A stretch of 32,832 bases of DNA from an uncultured Clostridia bacterium (GTDB lineage: Bacteria; Bacillota; Clostridia; TANB77; CAG-508). The position numbers and the translations under genes are program-made. The notes under the pieces were generated by a model, which saw only the letters and a program-made list of their open reading frames with translations, was not told where the DNA came from and searched no databases. The DNA is taken from positions 1 to 32,832 of the forward strand of contig CAKPAX010000016.1 in NCBI GenBank assembly GCA_934133175.1. The letters run 5' to 3'. This document shows, one piece after another, positions 9,001 through 20,000 of this stretch (position 1 is its first letter; every line of letters begins with the position of its first letter).

Positions 9001-12000
9001 ATCTTTTATATTTGTTTTATTTTGCTTTGCAATTCCCAATATACCAGATGAAACAAAAAGTCCACTTATATCATTATTATTATGACAATCAATTATATTA
9101 ATATTAGCATCCACATTATATGCTTGCGCTATAATTCCAGATGATTTTATACCTGTTATACTACCCTCATTATAACACCCTTTTAATACAATATTTGATT
9201 GTGCATTAGATATAATACCTCCTGCAGTGTTTCCTTGTATTTCTCCAATGTTTTTAGAATTTATAACATTAACATTAACATTTTCTGTCCATGACATTAT
9301 TCCAGCTGATTCTTCACAGTTATAAGAAGTATCCAAATCACTCTTATATTCTTTATCATAATCTAATTCTGATATTACTTTCCCCTTATTTTCACAATTT
9401 TCAATTAAAACTGTATCATCATCATTCACATTAGTCGTTTCACTTACAATACCTGAAGACCTATATTTAGATTCTATAATTCCTTCATTTGTACAACCTT
9501 GCACATTCAAGTTTCCTTGTGTTTTTCCTATAATTCCTGCTGCATTTAATGGTTTTTCTACTGTTAAATTTAAGATATCATTTTCTTGTGAAGCAACTAA
9601 CTTTACATTACCAGTGTTTTTACAATCTTTAAAATTCAAAGTATCCATTACTGGACTAGTAACAATTGCAGTTTGTGTTTCAGTATCTATATTAGTACCT
9701 TCAAAATACTTTCCAGAATTACTTGTATTATATGATTCATCTTTTTCTACTTCTTTACTAAACTCTTCTCCTGATAATACTGTATAATTTACATTTGTAG
9801 TATATTCTTCTTTTTGTCCATCCCATTTTTTTTCTACTATTAATTTTACATATTTATTATTTATTCCATATGAACTTTGAGCTTCTTTTTGTTCTATATA
9901 ATACGTATCCGTTCCCAATGTATTTATATCAATATCCGCTACTTTTAAACTTCCTTCTAATAATGTTAAGTTCTCATATTTTATATTTTTGTTAACATCA
10001 TATATGTTAAATTTTCCATTTTTTAATAATCCCAAATTTTGAATATCTCTATTTTCCAAAATCAATTGATATTTATCAGATATTTTTTTATTTTCTATTA
10101 TTATTAATATTTTACTATTAACATATGCTACATTTACATTTTTTTGTTCATACTCACCTGTTTTTGCAAATCCTATTAATCCTCCTACATTATAATAACG
10201 AGCTGAAACCTCTCCATTATTTATACAACTAATCATACTTATTGTATTATTAGCAAATCCTACCAATCCTCCTACATTTGAATTTTCTCCAATTATTTGA
10301 GCATTATTTGTACATTTTGTAATTAAAGCATATCCATTTATATATCCTATTAATCCTCCTACACTATTTGCATCTCCTACAATTTTTCCATCTACACTAC
10401 AATTTCTTATTGTACCATTTTCAAAATATCCAACTAATGAGCCTATATGAATTGAATCTAATCTTTCTTTAATACTTTGCTCTTTTTCTTCTTTCTTATC
10501 ATCAGTTACTGTATTACTTACTAAATCTTTAGCCATATCAACTACATCAATTTTTACATTTAACATATTCAAATTTGATATTTCACCAGTTGCTTTTCCA
10601 AATAACCCTATATCCAATAAATCTAATTTTGATTTTACATTTATTTGCATATTTGATATAGATTTATTATTACCATTAAATTTACCATTAAAATTTTTTA
10701 TTGGTACCCAATCATTTTCTTCTAAATTAATATCATTTTCCAATTCATAATTTGCATTTTCAGAAAAAACATAACTTTTTCCATTTATTATTACAGTTTC
10801 ATTCGTTCCAATTTTTTCTAATTGTTCTCTTGTACTTATTGGAATATATTCGATTGCTTTTTCTTCTTTTTTATCTGTTTCTATTACATTACTATCTACT
10901 GTTATTTTGTATTCTCCTGTAATTGCATTAACTATTTTTCTAGTAACTTCTAATTTTATGCTATCTCTTGATAATTTCTCATATCCCTCAGGAGTTTTAC
11001 TTTCTGATAAATAATATATATCTGTTCCTTCACCAGGCTTTTTTATTATCCCAAAATCTATAATTCCCTCTTTTTCTGTAACTCCCGTTTTTAATACATT
11101 CTTATTTTCATCTAGCAACTCAAATTCTGCTCCATTTAGTAATTCCTTTGTATCAATATCTATTTTCTTTATTTCTAATTGATATGATACAATAGTATCT
11201 TTTGGAATAACAATATTTTCAAAATCATCATCATCTTCCTGACCTCTTATATATGATTCACTTTTTGAATTAATAGCTTCATCTTTTTTATAATCATTTC
11301 CCACAAAGGCTTTAATACTATCATAATTTGAATCTCTATCTGTTTCTGTAGCAGACTCTATTTCTACAATATTTACTAATCTTACATCTTCCAATTCTTT
11401 TTTATTTGTAACCTTTAATGTTAAGGATATTTCTTTATATGGTAATTCTCCAGATCCTTCATATCCTGCAATTTCTTCATTTTTTAAATATTCTGTTGTT
11501 ATCCTTCTATCATTTTCTTCTATATTCCATCCATATTGAATATTATCTGGATCATAATCTATAAAATCTAATCCGTTAGGTATATAAGATTTTATTTTTG
11601 TTACCTTATTTGCTTGAATTCCTTCATTATATATTCTTATTTTATATGTTATTATATCTTCTGGTTCTGCAACTACCGGCACTTTTGTATGTTTATATAC
11701 AAATTCTCCATTTTCATTACTTATAACCGGTTTTCTATCTATACCAACTTCTTTATTATTTATTTTCTCTATATATGTTCTTAAAGTCAAATTAGATTTA
11801 TATGATACAATTACAACTAATTTTTTATCTTCTAATAACTTGTTTATTCTAAATATTTCACCATTATATTCTTTTAATTCTATAACCTTATCAACTACTG
11901 TATTACCATTCGAATCAATTGAACTAGAAATTAATCTTGCATTTTCTAAATTAACATCTTCGTTTATATCTAAATAAAATTCTATATTTAATCCACATTG

Positions 12001-13377
12001 ATAATTTCCTGTTATTAACTCTTTACCTGTAGATTTATCTATAAATTTTATCCCATTATTTGCAGAGAAATTCACATTATGATTACAGTTTTTATAATGT
12101 ATTCTTCCTAAGAATTTATTTTCTCCTATTTTTACCTCATCTTTATTTTGCTCTATGTATATATCTGTAACAGAACTATCAAATGCATTTTCTCTAATTA
12201 AAATATTTTTACCTTTTATTACTATTTTCGAAAACTGGCATAAATTAAATACATTAATTTCAAATCTTTCTACTCCTTCACCTACAACTAATTTTCCTTT
12301 TGCTCCACTACAATCATAAAATGCTTCTCTTTCTAATGTTACAACACTATCCGGAATAACTATATCTCCAGATATTTTTGTACATTCCATAAATGCACTA
12401 TTTTTTATTTCTTTTAATGAATCTGGTAATTTTAAACTCTCAAGATTATAACAATTATAAAATGCATATGAACCAATTGATGTTAAACTTGTTCCAAAAT
12501 CAATTGTCTTTATTCCTGTACAATTTTCAAAAGCATTTCTTTCAATTTTTTGCAAAGAGTCTGACAATTTTAAATTTATAATCTCTCCACATCCACTAAA
12601 AGATTCAATTCCAATTTTAACTATATTATTTAAATTAACATTTTCTAAAGTTAATGAAGAGCAGCCTTTAAATGCTTTATCAGGTATTTCTGTTATTGTA
12701 TCTGGAATTGTTACATCTTTTAAACTTATACAATTTTCAAATACACTTTCTCCAAGCTTAGTCACTGTATTAGGTACTTCATAATTTTTTAAAGACTTGC
12801 AATTAGCAAAAGTTTCACTAGGAATACTAGTAGTTTTATCTGACAATTTTACTTCTTTTAAATTTTGACAATTAGAAAATACTCCTGATCCGAATTCAAT
12901 TACCGTATTGGGAATTTCTATTGAAACAAAACCTGTATTACAAAATGCCTCTTGTTCTATTTTTATTACACTATTAGGTATTGTAATTTTATTTAATTCC
13001 GTGCAACCATAAAAAGCTCTAGCGTTTATCTTTTTAACAGTATCAGGGATCTTTACCATATGAACTAAATTCCTATAATCTGCTTTTGATACTAACGGTT
13101 TGAAATACCCATACCCACCTCCTATACTAGTAACAGCATGTCCATCTAAACTTGAAGGAATATCTATATATGTCATAAAAGATGAAGATAAATTTTTATT
13201 TTCATATCCAGATATATACACATCTATAGCTTCATCGCCATCTAAAGTATATGTCCATATGTTTCCGTCACCATCTGCACATGTATATGTTGCTTTGGTT
13301 GTAGACATCAAAAACATTAATAATGATATACTTATTATAAAAATTAACACTAATGCTATAATTTTCTTTTTCATCAT
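5593..13377 (-). CDS. Giant secreted LRR / Cna-like / GLUG-repeat surface protein (first copy)
   Basis: The product is 2594 aa; function is not known. A signal peptide (about 1-29, MMKKKIIAL then a hydrophobic stretch to STTKA) exports it. BspA-type leucine-rich repeats follow (about 70-430), each with an AFxxC..L..I.IP.S pattern, known in adhesins of gut and oral bacteria. Residues about 525-715 form an Ig-like domain (TYKIRIYNEG, DRDSNYDS) ending in EDDDDFENIVIP. Residues 728-835 are SpaA/Cna-B-like (ELLNGAEFELLDENKNVL). From about 845 to 2540 dozens of GLUG-type units (GG[IVL][IVL]G, then an NC.V strand) suggest a very long beta-helix with about one Cys per unit. Another Cna-B-like module is inserted at about 1085-1200. 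No LPXTG motif, C-terminal membrane helix or SLH domain is seen, so anchoring is unexplained. The start has a GGGAG site. It is a single-gene transcript with its own upstream region. Confidence 0.85.
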   Translation of the reverse strand: MMKKKIIALVLIFIISISLLMFLMSTTKATYTCADGDGNIWTYTLDGDEAIDVYISGYENKNLSSSFMTYIDIPSSLDGHAVTSIGGGYGYFKPLVSKADYRNLVHMVKIPDTVKKINARAFYGCTELNKITIPNSVIKIEQEAFCNTGFVSIEIPNTVIEFGSGVFSNCQNLKEVKLSDKTTSIPSETFANCKSLKNYEVPNTVTKLGESVFENCISLKDVTIPDTITEIPDKAFKGCSSLTLENVNLNNIVKIGIESFSGCGEIINLKLSDSLQKIERNAFENCTGIKTIDFGTSLTSIGSYAFYNCYNLESLKLPDSLKEIKNSAFMECTKISGDIVIPDSVVTLEREAFYDCSGAKGKLVVGEGVERFEINVFNLCQFSKIVIKGKNILIRENAFDSSVTDIYIEQNKDEVKIGENKFLGRIHYKNCNHNVNFSANNGIKFIDKSTGKELITGNYQCGLNIEFYLDINEDVNLENARLISSSIDSNGNTVVDKVIELKEYNGEIFRINKLLEDKKLVVIVSYKSNLTLRTYIEKINNKEVGIDRKPVISNENGEFVYKHTKVPVVAEPEDIITYKIRIYNEGIQANKVTKIKSYIPNGLDFIDYDPDNIQYGWNIEENDRRITTEYLKNEEIAGYEGSGELPYKEISLTLKVTNKKELEDVRLVNIVEIESATETDRDSNYDSIKAFVGNDYKKDEAINSKSESYIRGQEDDDDFENIVIPKDTIVSYQLEIKKIDIDTKELLNGAEFELLDENKNVLKTGVTEKEGIIDFGIIKKPGEGTDIYYLSESKTPEGYEKLSRDSIKLEVTRKIVNAITGEYKITVDSNVIETDKKEEKAIEYIPISTREQLEKIGTNETVIINGKSYVFSENANYELENDINLEENDWVPIKNFNGKFNGNNKSISNMQINVKSKLDLLDIGLFGKATGEISNLNMLNVKIDVVDMAKDLVSNTVTDDKKEEKEQSIKERLDSIHIGSLVGYFENGTIRNCSVDGKIVGDANSVGGLIGYINGYALITKCTNNAQIIGENSNVGGLVGFANNTISMISCINNGEVSARYYNVGGLIGFAKTGEYEQKNVNVAYVNSKILIIIENKKISDKYQLILENRDIQNLGLLKNGKFNIYDVNKNIKYENLTLLEGSLKVADIDINTLGTDTYYIEQKEAQSSYGINNKYVKLIVEKKWDGQKEEYTTNVNYTVLSGEEFSKEVEKDESYNTSNSGKYFEGTNIDTETQTAIVTSPVMDTLNFKDCKNTGNVKLVASQENDILNLTVEKPLNAAGIIGKTQGNLNVQGCTNEGIIESKYRSSGIVSETTNVNDDDTVLIENCENKGKVISELDYDKEYKSDLDTSYNCEESAGIMSWTENVNVNVINSKNIGEIQGNTAGGIISNAQSNIVLKGCYNEGSITGIKSSGIIAQAYNVDANINIIDCHNNNDISGLFVSSGILGIAKQNKTNIKDCSNIKSEINNYYDESIGNIYSNKAYGISTISSGIVGWINSKNININNCYVKESGIGKEKSGKISAGILGIAIRESSETGIENLIIKDCYTEKVTLRGLKTLGGIVGQVYKNEYYSVQDETSDSIVSILNCKSNSMILTGRNQSNRSVSAIMGSMCASGILQIKGCKVTDLETNDSNDSDNIGGILGVSSNTKDIFIDECSVEDIKFSTGENGSYRFCQGGMVGYIENADVIRVKDCNADNLIFDREKYKGETSSGSIIGTLGENRKYSKKSNLIMENIKVNNLKTTAEGTNNKYAYNGATGGIVGTVNYKADITLKNSDVNNIELYGNSEIGGLIGECYDVEIIKLENNKVRNIKALEEDAPAYYQFMGWKSVGGLIGNVYKFKSCSIVNTVINGSETTKISGENTGGAIGLIGSGESVNISNFKISDININSEDSNLRKKYIAAGIIGMMEVSKYNIDNVESTNVDIYSGFTSGGILGLVQIGTGNISNVNLNNSNIISRLKVTESTTTENAVGGLIGDNHNTIRSVNKIRVTDINCEGEKNVGGLFGYSNSIEKLNDVIIDGFNIKVENYGYYSVGDSKPNVGGIVGFNDGNATNINEVFVKNGKIGVKSKEKANVGGAIGYGKNTKNISLENVKFDVCHYPVSGYSDYGCNVGGIIGYAGGGKVQNCNVKSIEIIYNNDNNPATKINAGGIAGYVDNVKGCSVNDLKMNVVSGYSETGGIAGHFSNSGLINDCKVVKFTANIKANLQAIENYKNVLSGGITAQSEGNISDCIVQELEISADSIYAEIGGVIGNIAGEIINCNIETFKLENKTGKVGGIVGYSNSNIKRCKVSNGTIKALNNLQTVGGIAGNCKQNISKCEVKSVEISNIKGETGGIVGATNGNIEESNMISGTITVTSEGQNVGGITGGFSNESGEIKDCEVNSTNISNSNGYTGGIVGFSDGSILNCNFINSEVKITNDSAFGIGGILGHGKNYSTGYTYIANCNVKDSNISGYLSVGGVVGASVPYIKACTVEGSEINGMSYVGGVIGYGGDLKTTSSSYKLLPVTVTNCTLTDLKIKATNNASEVIGYNSFNGESDTITDTTASNCEVTEANKDEKDNEDVVNTQSLDEAVDTAIDEDVKKVQLNKTLE

Positions 13378-13440
13378 CGTTCTCCCTTTATTTTCAATTT
13401 TGCTATATCTAGCTTTTTATATATTAATTATATTATTATA

Positions 13441-13630
13441 TATTTAAGTTTTATTTACAATATATGTATAATACTGCACATATATAAATCTTTTCTATAT
13501 GTTTAGGGATATACGTTTCATGGCTTTTAATACCTATTATTTACATTTTGTTTATTTTTTTATTACATTTATATATCTAAATCAAAATATTACTAGGGAT
13601 AACTGCATTAAAAGCATTCTAAATAAAGAT
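13441..13630 (-). promoter_or_regulatory. Upstream regulatory region of the first giant gene, with paired TATCCCTA boxes
   Basis: On the minus strand there are two TATCCCTA boxes, ending at 13504 and 13594 on the plus-strand coordinates, 90 bp apart. The region aligns without gaps over about 120 bp with 23275-23401 upstream of the MucBP gene; the block TAATGNAGNTATCCCTAG is shared. A TATTAT -10 candidate (13468-13473) lies about 31 bp downstream of the nearer box, with no good -35, which fits an activator-dependent promoter. No known riboswitch fold was recognised. The sequence similarity is seen; the regulatory role is inferred. Confidence 0.55.
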
Positions 13631-13642
13631 TTTTATTTTAGG

Positions 13643-13681
13643 CAAAAAAAAGATTAATATAATCAAATATTAATCTTTTTT
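13643..13681 (-). terminator. Terminator after the second giant gene
   Basis: A 15-bp stem (13646-13660 with 13667-13681) has a 6-nt loop, 7 nt beyond the second giant gene's stop codon. The A-run at its left is a T-run on the minus strand. It ends the MucBP-giant operon before the next upstream region. Confidence 0.82.
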
Positions 13682-13687
13682 ATATAA

Positions 13688-14095
13688 TTATTCCAATGTT
13701 TTATTCAATTGAACTTTTTTAACATCTTCATCTATAGCAGTATCAACTGCTTCATCAAGCGATTGAGTATTTACTACATCTTCATTATCTTTTTCATTCG
13801 TATCTGCTCCTATTACTTCACAATTTTCTACTGTAGTATCTGTTATTGTATCTGATTCTCCATTAAAGCTATTGTACCCTATTACTTCTGATGCATTATT
13901 AGTTGCTTTTATTTTTAAATCTGTTAATGTACAGTTTGTAACTGTAACTGGAAGTAATTTATATGATGAGCTTGTAGTTTTCAAGTCTCCTCCATATCCT
14001 ATAACTCCTCCTACATATGACATTCCATTTATTTCTGAACCTTCTACAGTACAAGCTTTTATGTATGGAACTGATGCTCCTACAATTCCTCCTAC
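13688..14095. repeat. Direct repeat copy 2: 3' end of the second giant gene
   Basis: This is the partner of 5593-6000. Both copies encode the last GLUG unit, which begins at VGASVPYIKACTVEGS, and the acidic C-terminal tail ending DEDVKKVQLNKTLE. Identity extends through synonymous positions. Confidence 0.9.
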
Positions 14096-17000
14096 TGCCA
14101 TTTTACCTTGTATTGTTGAGCCTTTTACTTTACAACCAACTACATATGTGTATCTGTTACTTAAATTAGTTCCTTGTCCTACTATTCCACCCAAACCAAA
14201 TGCTGAGTCTGAAGATACAGATATATTAGAGTCTATAAATCTAGAATTCTTAATTGTTGCTTCTCCATATCCTGCTATTCCTCCTGAATAATATCCAACA
14301 TTGTACATATTTGTTCCATTTACTTCACAATCATCTAATTCTGCACTTATATTAACAATTTTACCTACTATTCCTCCTAATTGTGCTGAATTTCCTGTTG
14401 AATTTATAGTTCCATTTATTACATTACATTTTGTTATATTTTTATTTGAATATCCAACTATTCCTCCAACATCACCACTTGCATCTGCTGTCATATTTAA
14501 AGAATTAGTATTACAATTTATAATTTCACCACTTGTTTGTCCAACTATTCCTCCAATGTTTTTACTAGCAATAAAACTCAATTTTCCATTTAATACATTA
14601 CAATTTTCTATGTTACCAGAAGAATAAGCAGCTATACCTCCCATATACTCTGCAAGATTTTGCCCTTTTGTTATTATTGCATTTAATGAATCTGTTGTAG
14701 AATTTGTAATATTAGCATTTAAATTGCCTACTATTCCTCCAAAAAATCCTTGTGTTGCAATGTTTATTTCTCCATTTGATACTTTACAATTATTTATATC
14801 ACCAAAAGACATTCCTACTAAACCACCTTGCGCTGACACACTATTATTTATTGCTTTTGTTGTATTAATATTTACTAAATTAGTTGTACAGCCATCTATA
14901 CCATTTTCACTGTAGCCAACTAATCCTCCTATATTTCCAGTACTTACCTGTAGTTTTATTTCACCATTAGTTATGTTACAATTTTCTACTTTACCACTTA
15001 CATAACCTGCTAATGCACCTATATTATTATTATAATCTGATGTAATATCTAGATTTATTTGATCTGCATCACATTCTATTACATCATTAAATGACATTCC
15101 AACTACACCTCCAACAGTTGAAGTATTTGTTGTTGTCATCGTTAAATTACTTATTGTGCTATTTTTTATTGTACCATGAGTAAGACCTACTATTCCCCCA
15201 CTAACACACTGCTTGCTTGTATTAATTTTTATATCTTTAACACTAGAATTACTAACAATTCCACTAGTATCTATATTGTTTCCTAATATTCCTCCAGCAG
15301 AAGTTGCATTATTTAATTCTATATTCTCTACCTTAGCATTATCTATTATAATTTTAGAATTAGCAAAGCCTACTATTCCTCCTATGTTTCTACCACTATT
15401 AGTTTCAGTTTTTTTAATATTAATCAATAAATCTTTTACTTTAACATTTGATATTTTAGGTCTAGAACTATATGTACTTTGGCCTATTATTCCTCCACTA
15501 TTTTCATTTGAATCTATATTAATTTTATTAATTTCTATATTATCAAATTCTGATTCCCCAGAATCTTCTAAATCTCCCACTATTCCTCCAGCAAAAGAAT
15601 TTGATTGTCCAACTAAATCAATTTCTGATAAACTAATATTTTTAACATTAACAATATTTTTTGAAATCGCTATAATACCAGAAACATCACTAGCAGCAGT
15701 TAATTTCATATTATTTATCGTTACATTATTAATGTCAGTTTTTGCTTTTGTACATCCAATCAATCCGCCAGCTCCTCTTTCGGCTGTTGTTTGTGTTTTG
15801 GTTTCATTATCTGATATTATACTACAATCACTAATGTTTAAATTTTTTCCATCAGTTATACCTAAAATTCCACCAGCAAATGGCACATTTGTTTCTAATT
15901 TTGTTAAATTTGTTATATTAATATTTTTTATATTTAATGTGTTAGCATAACTTCCTTGATATGCAAGTATTGTTCCAATAGTATTAATATAATAACTTGA
16001 TGATTTATTCGAAGTAATTTCTGAATTTGAAACATTAATATCACTTATTTCAGCATCTTTTACTGCATAAGCCATTACTCCGCTTGTAACATTACCAGCA
16101 TATAATTTCATATTGTTTATTGAAATATTATTTATTCTTGTATAATCTCCTTCATTTGTACCAACAATTCCTGCATTTGCATAACTTCCATTAACATCAA
16201 ATGTACAATCATCTACACTTGAATTTATAACTTTCAATGTATTTCCTTTTTGGTCCAAATATCCTACCATTCCACCAAAATTATCTGTACTATTTGAATT
16301 TGTTATATTTATATCTTTTAAATTACATCCATCAACTAATATTGATTTATTTTCAGAACTATATCCTAACATTCCACCAAAATTGCTCTGTGTTTGTATT
16401 TTAGAAGAAATAAATTTAGAATTTTTTACTATTATTGTTCCATTCATTCTAACCATATACGCAATTCCTGAGCCAATTCCTCCAGAAGCTTTAGCATTAT
16501 TAACTTCACATGAAACCACTGATAATATTGGATTACTATCATTTGACATTCCATATTCTTTATCTATTTTAGCAATTATTCCTGCAACATCTCCATAACT
16601 AGAATCAGAATTTAATACAGAATCTTTAACATTACATTTTGCAATAGTAACATTTAATACAGAGTCATTTACTCTTGCCATTCCAACTATACCACCAATA
16701 TTGCTTCCTCTACTATTAGAAATCTCTTCAGTATCGCAGTTAGTAATTGTTATATTTGAATTTGCAAATGCTAACATTCCTCCAAAATTCGTATTTGTTG
16801 TTATATTACATTTATTTACTTTACATTTATCTATAAATATTTTATCTAGTTGTGCATATGCTACTATTCCTGATGTTTGATCACCTATTATATTACCAGT
16901 ATTCTCACATTCAGATATTCTCACAATACCATTTTTATTTATAGCATGAGCCATTATTCCTGCTGCATCTTTAAAACCATTTTCAGAACTGAAAACTGCT

Positions 17001-20000
17001 CTTATTTCTCCTGTGTTTTTACAATTATTAATTGTTATTTGTTTTCCTTCTGCTTCTGCAACAATACCACCAGTAGTTGCAGCATTTATATCTGCTGTAT
17101 TTTTAGAATCTATTATAGTAACCATCGTATTTGTAGTTCTTCCAACAATACCAGCACTTTCTATTGAACTTGGTTCTAAGTTTCCATTATTTGAACAATC
17201 ACTTATTTTTAAATATTGTTCTTTTCCATCTTCCTCTAATGTTTCTCCAATTATTCCTGAACTTCTCTTTGAATTAATCATTGCATCATTAGAGCATTTA
17301 CTTAAAACAACATTTCCTGTTGTTTTAGCAATTATACCAGCAGCATTATAATCTCCAGCTATAATATTTCCTGTATTTGTACTATTTTTTACACTTATAG
17401 TATCTATAACTGGGCTCATAGATACATATGTTCCAGCATCTGTATCCACATCTATTCCTGTATAATATTTTCCAGAGCTACTTGAACTATAAGATTCATC
17501 TGTTGCAGTTTCTTTTTCAAATTGTTCTTTTGTTAATACTTTATAATCAACAGAAACATCATATTTTTCATTTATACCATCCCAAGTTTTTAATACAATT
17601 AATTTTACATATCTATTGTTTACATTATAATCATTTTGTGCTTGTACTTGTTCAATATAATATGTATCTGTTCCTAGTTTTTTTATATCAATATCAGCAA
17701 CCTTTAGTGTACCATCATCTAAAATAACATTTTCATATTTTACTTTTTTAGCAACATCATATATTGTAAATTTACCTTGTTTTAATAATCCCAAAGTATC
17801 AATATCACGATTTTCTAGTGTTAAACTATATTTGTCACTTATTTTTTTGTTTTCTATCAAAATTGTTATTTTACTATTTATATAAGCAATATTTATATTT
17901 GTTTGTTTATATTCTCCACTTTTTGCATATCCTACTATTCCACCAGCATTATACTTTTGTGCTACTATTTGGGCTGTATTTGAACAATTTACAACACTTA
18001 TAGAGCTATTAGCCCAACCTATTAGTCCACCAGCATTTGAGCTAGATGATGTAACAGCTACATTATTAGTGTCTTTAGAAAGTAACATATATCCATTAGA
18101 ATATCCTACAAATCCACCTGTACTATTAGAATCTGCATATATTTGACCACTTACAGTACAATTTCTAATTGTTCCTGTTTCAAAATATCCAGCAATTCCT
18201 CCAACATGTACACTATCTAGTCTTTCTTTTATTTCGTCTTCTGTTGCTTTATCTCCTAAATCTTTCTTCATATTTGGTACTGCAATATTTATATTTTCCA
18301 ATTTTAAATTAGAAATCTCACCAGTTGCTTTACCAAATAATCCAATATCTCTAATTCCATTTGCATTTTCAACATTTATTATTAGTCCATTAATAGTATA
18401 ATTATTTCCATTAAATTTTCCATTGAATTCATTAATTGGAGTCCAAGGCCCTTTTACTGATAAGTCTATATCATTTTTTAATTCATAATTTGCATTTTTT
18501 GAAAATGTATATTTTTGTCCATCTATAGTAATCTCTTCATCTGAACCTATTTTTTCTAATTGTTCTCTTGTTGTTATTGGAATATATTCTGATTCCTCTT
18601 TTGCCTTTTCTGTTTCTATAATATTACTTTTTACAGTTACTCCATATTCCCCAGTTTCTATATCTTTAATTGTTCTTGTAACCTCTATACTAATTTTATC
18701 TTTTGTTATCTTTTCATATCCCTCTGGAGTTTTTACTTCTGAAATATAATACCTGTCCACACCTGCTCCTGGTTTTGTTATAATACCAAAATCAATAATT
18801 CCTTCTTTAGCTGTAACTCCTTTTTTTAGAACTTTTTCATTTTCATCTAATAAATCAAATTCTGCTCCATTTAACAATTCCTTTGTATCCATATCTATTT
18901 TTTTAATTTCTAATTGATATGAAACCTTTACATCTTTAGTTAATAAAACATTCTCAAAATCATCATCTTCTTCATTACCTTTTACATATGTATCTGATGT
19001 TGAATTTACAGCTTCATCATACTTATATGTACTATCAACAGAATTTGTTATATTTCCATAATTTGAATCATTATCCTCAGATGTAGCAGATGCAATTTCT
19101 GCAATATTAACAAGTCTTACATCTTCAACTTGTTTTTTTGCAGTAACTTTAAGAATTATTGGCATTTCTACATATTGAGGTAAGCCTGTTCCATCATATC
19201 CTGCAATTTCTGTATTACTTAAATAATTACTACTTGCTATTTTGCCATCATCTGACAATGTCCAACCATATTCTATATTAATTTTGTCATATTCTACCAA
19301 TTCTAAACCATCTGGTAAATATTCTTTAACATTAGTTACTTTAGTTGAAACTCCACCTTCATTATATATTCTAACCTTACAAGTTATTAAATCATCACTA
19401 TCTACAACAACTGGTTGTTTTGTATGTAAATAATTTATTTTTCCATTTTGTATAGTTATCTTTGGTTCTCTAGATATTCCAACATTCACATCATTTATAT
19501 CACTTATAAATGTTCTTAATGTTAAATCTGCCTTTTGAGACATATTTAATATTATTACTTTTCTATCAAATAAAATATTTGATAATCTATATGATTCACC
19601 ATTATATTGGCTTAATGCAATATTTTTATCTATAGTTTCTTTTCCATTTTCATCAACAGACATTACTATTAAAGATAAGTTTGCAGTATTAGCATTATTT
19701 GCAATATCTAAATAAAACTCAATATTTGATTCACAATCATATTCTTTAGTTTTTAATATATTATTTGTTGATTTTTCTTTTATATCAATTCCAGTTACTC
19801 CAGAAAATACAACTTTATGTTTGCAATTTTTAAAATGGATTCTTCCTTTAAATAAATTTTCTGTAATATTAACATCATCTTTGTTTTGATCAATCCAAAT
19901 ATCTGTTACTGTATCTGAAAATGAATTTTCTTTTATTGAATTTATCATACCTTTTAATGTAATTCTAGAAAAATTACATTGTGAAAAAGCATAATCACTT

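Noticed and set aside
5870..9500. Many short, regularly spaced DNA repeats such as ATTCCTCC, suggestive of a CRISPR array
   Set aside because: They are in-frame codons for the GG[IV] repeats of a long continuous protein. Spacing and sequence vary, and there is no leader or cas gene.
13441..13640. Tandem riboswitch (glycine or c-di-GMP type) as an explanation for the paired 90-bp units
   Set aside because: No conserved riboswitch core motifs were recognised, and only weak, non-equivalent stems form in the units. DNA-binding boxes or a duplicated promoter fit better.
15213..15950. A 245-codon plus-strand open frame within the second giant gene, and similar ones at 13872, 14301, 7508 and 6389
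   Set aside because: These are antisense shadows of the GLUG repeats. The Pro-rich IPP pattern is the reverse complement of the repeated GG[IV].G codons, and no ribosome binding sites fit.
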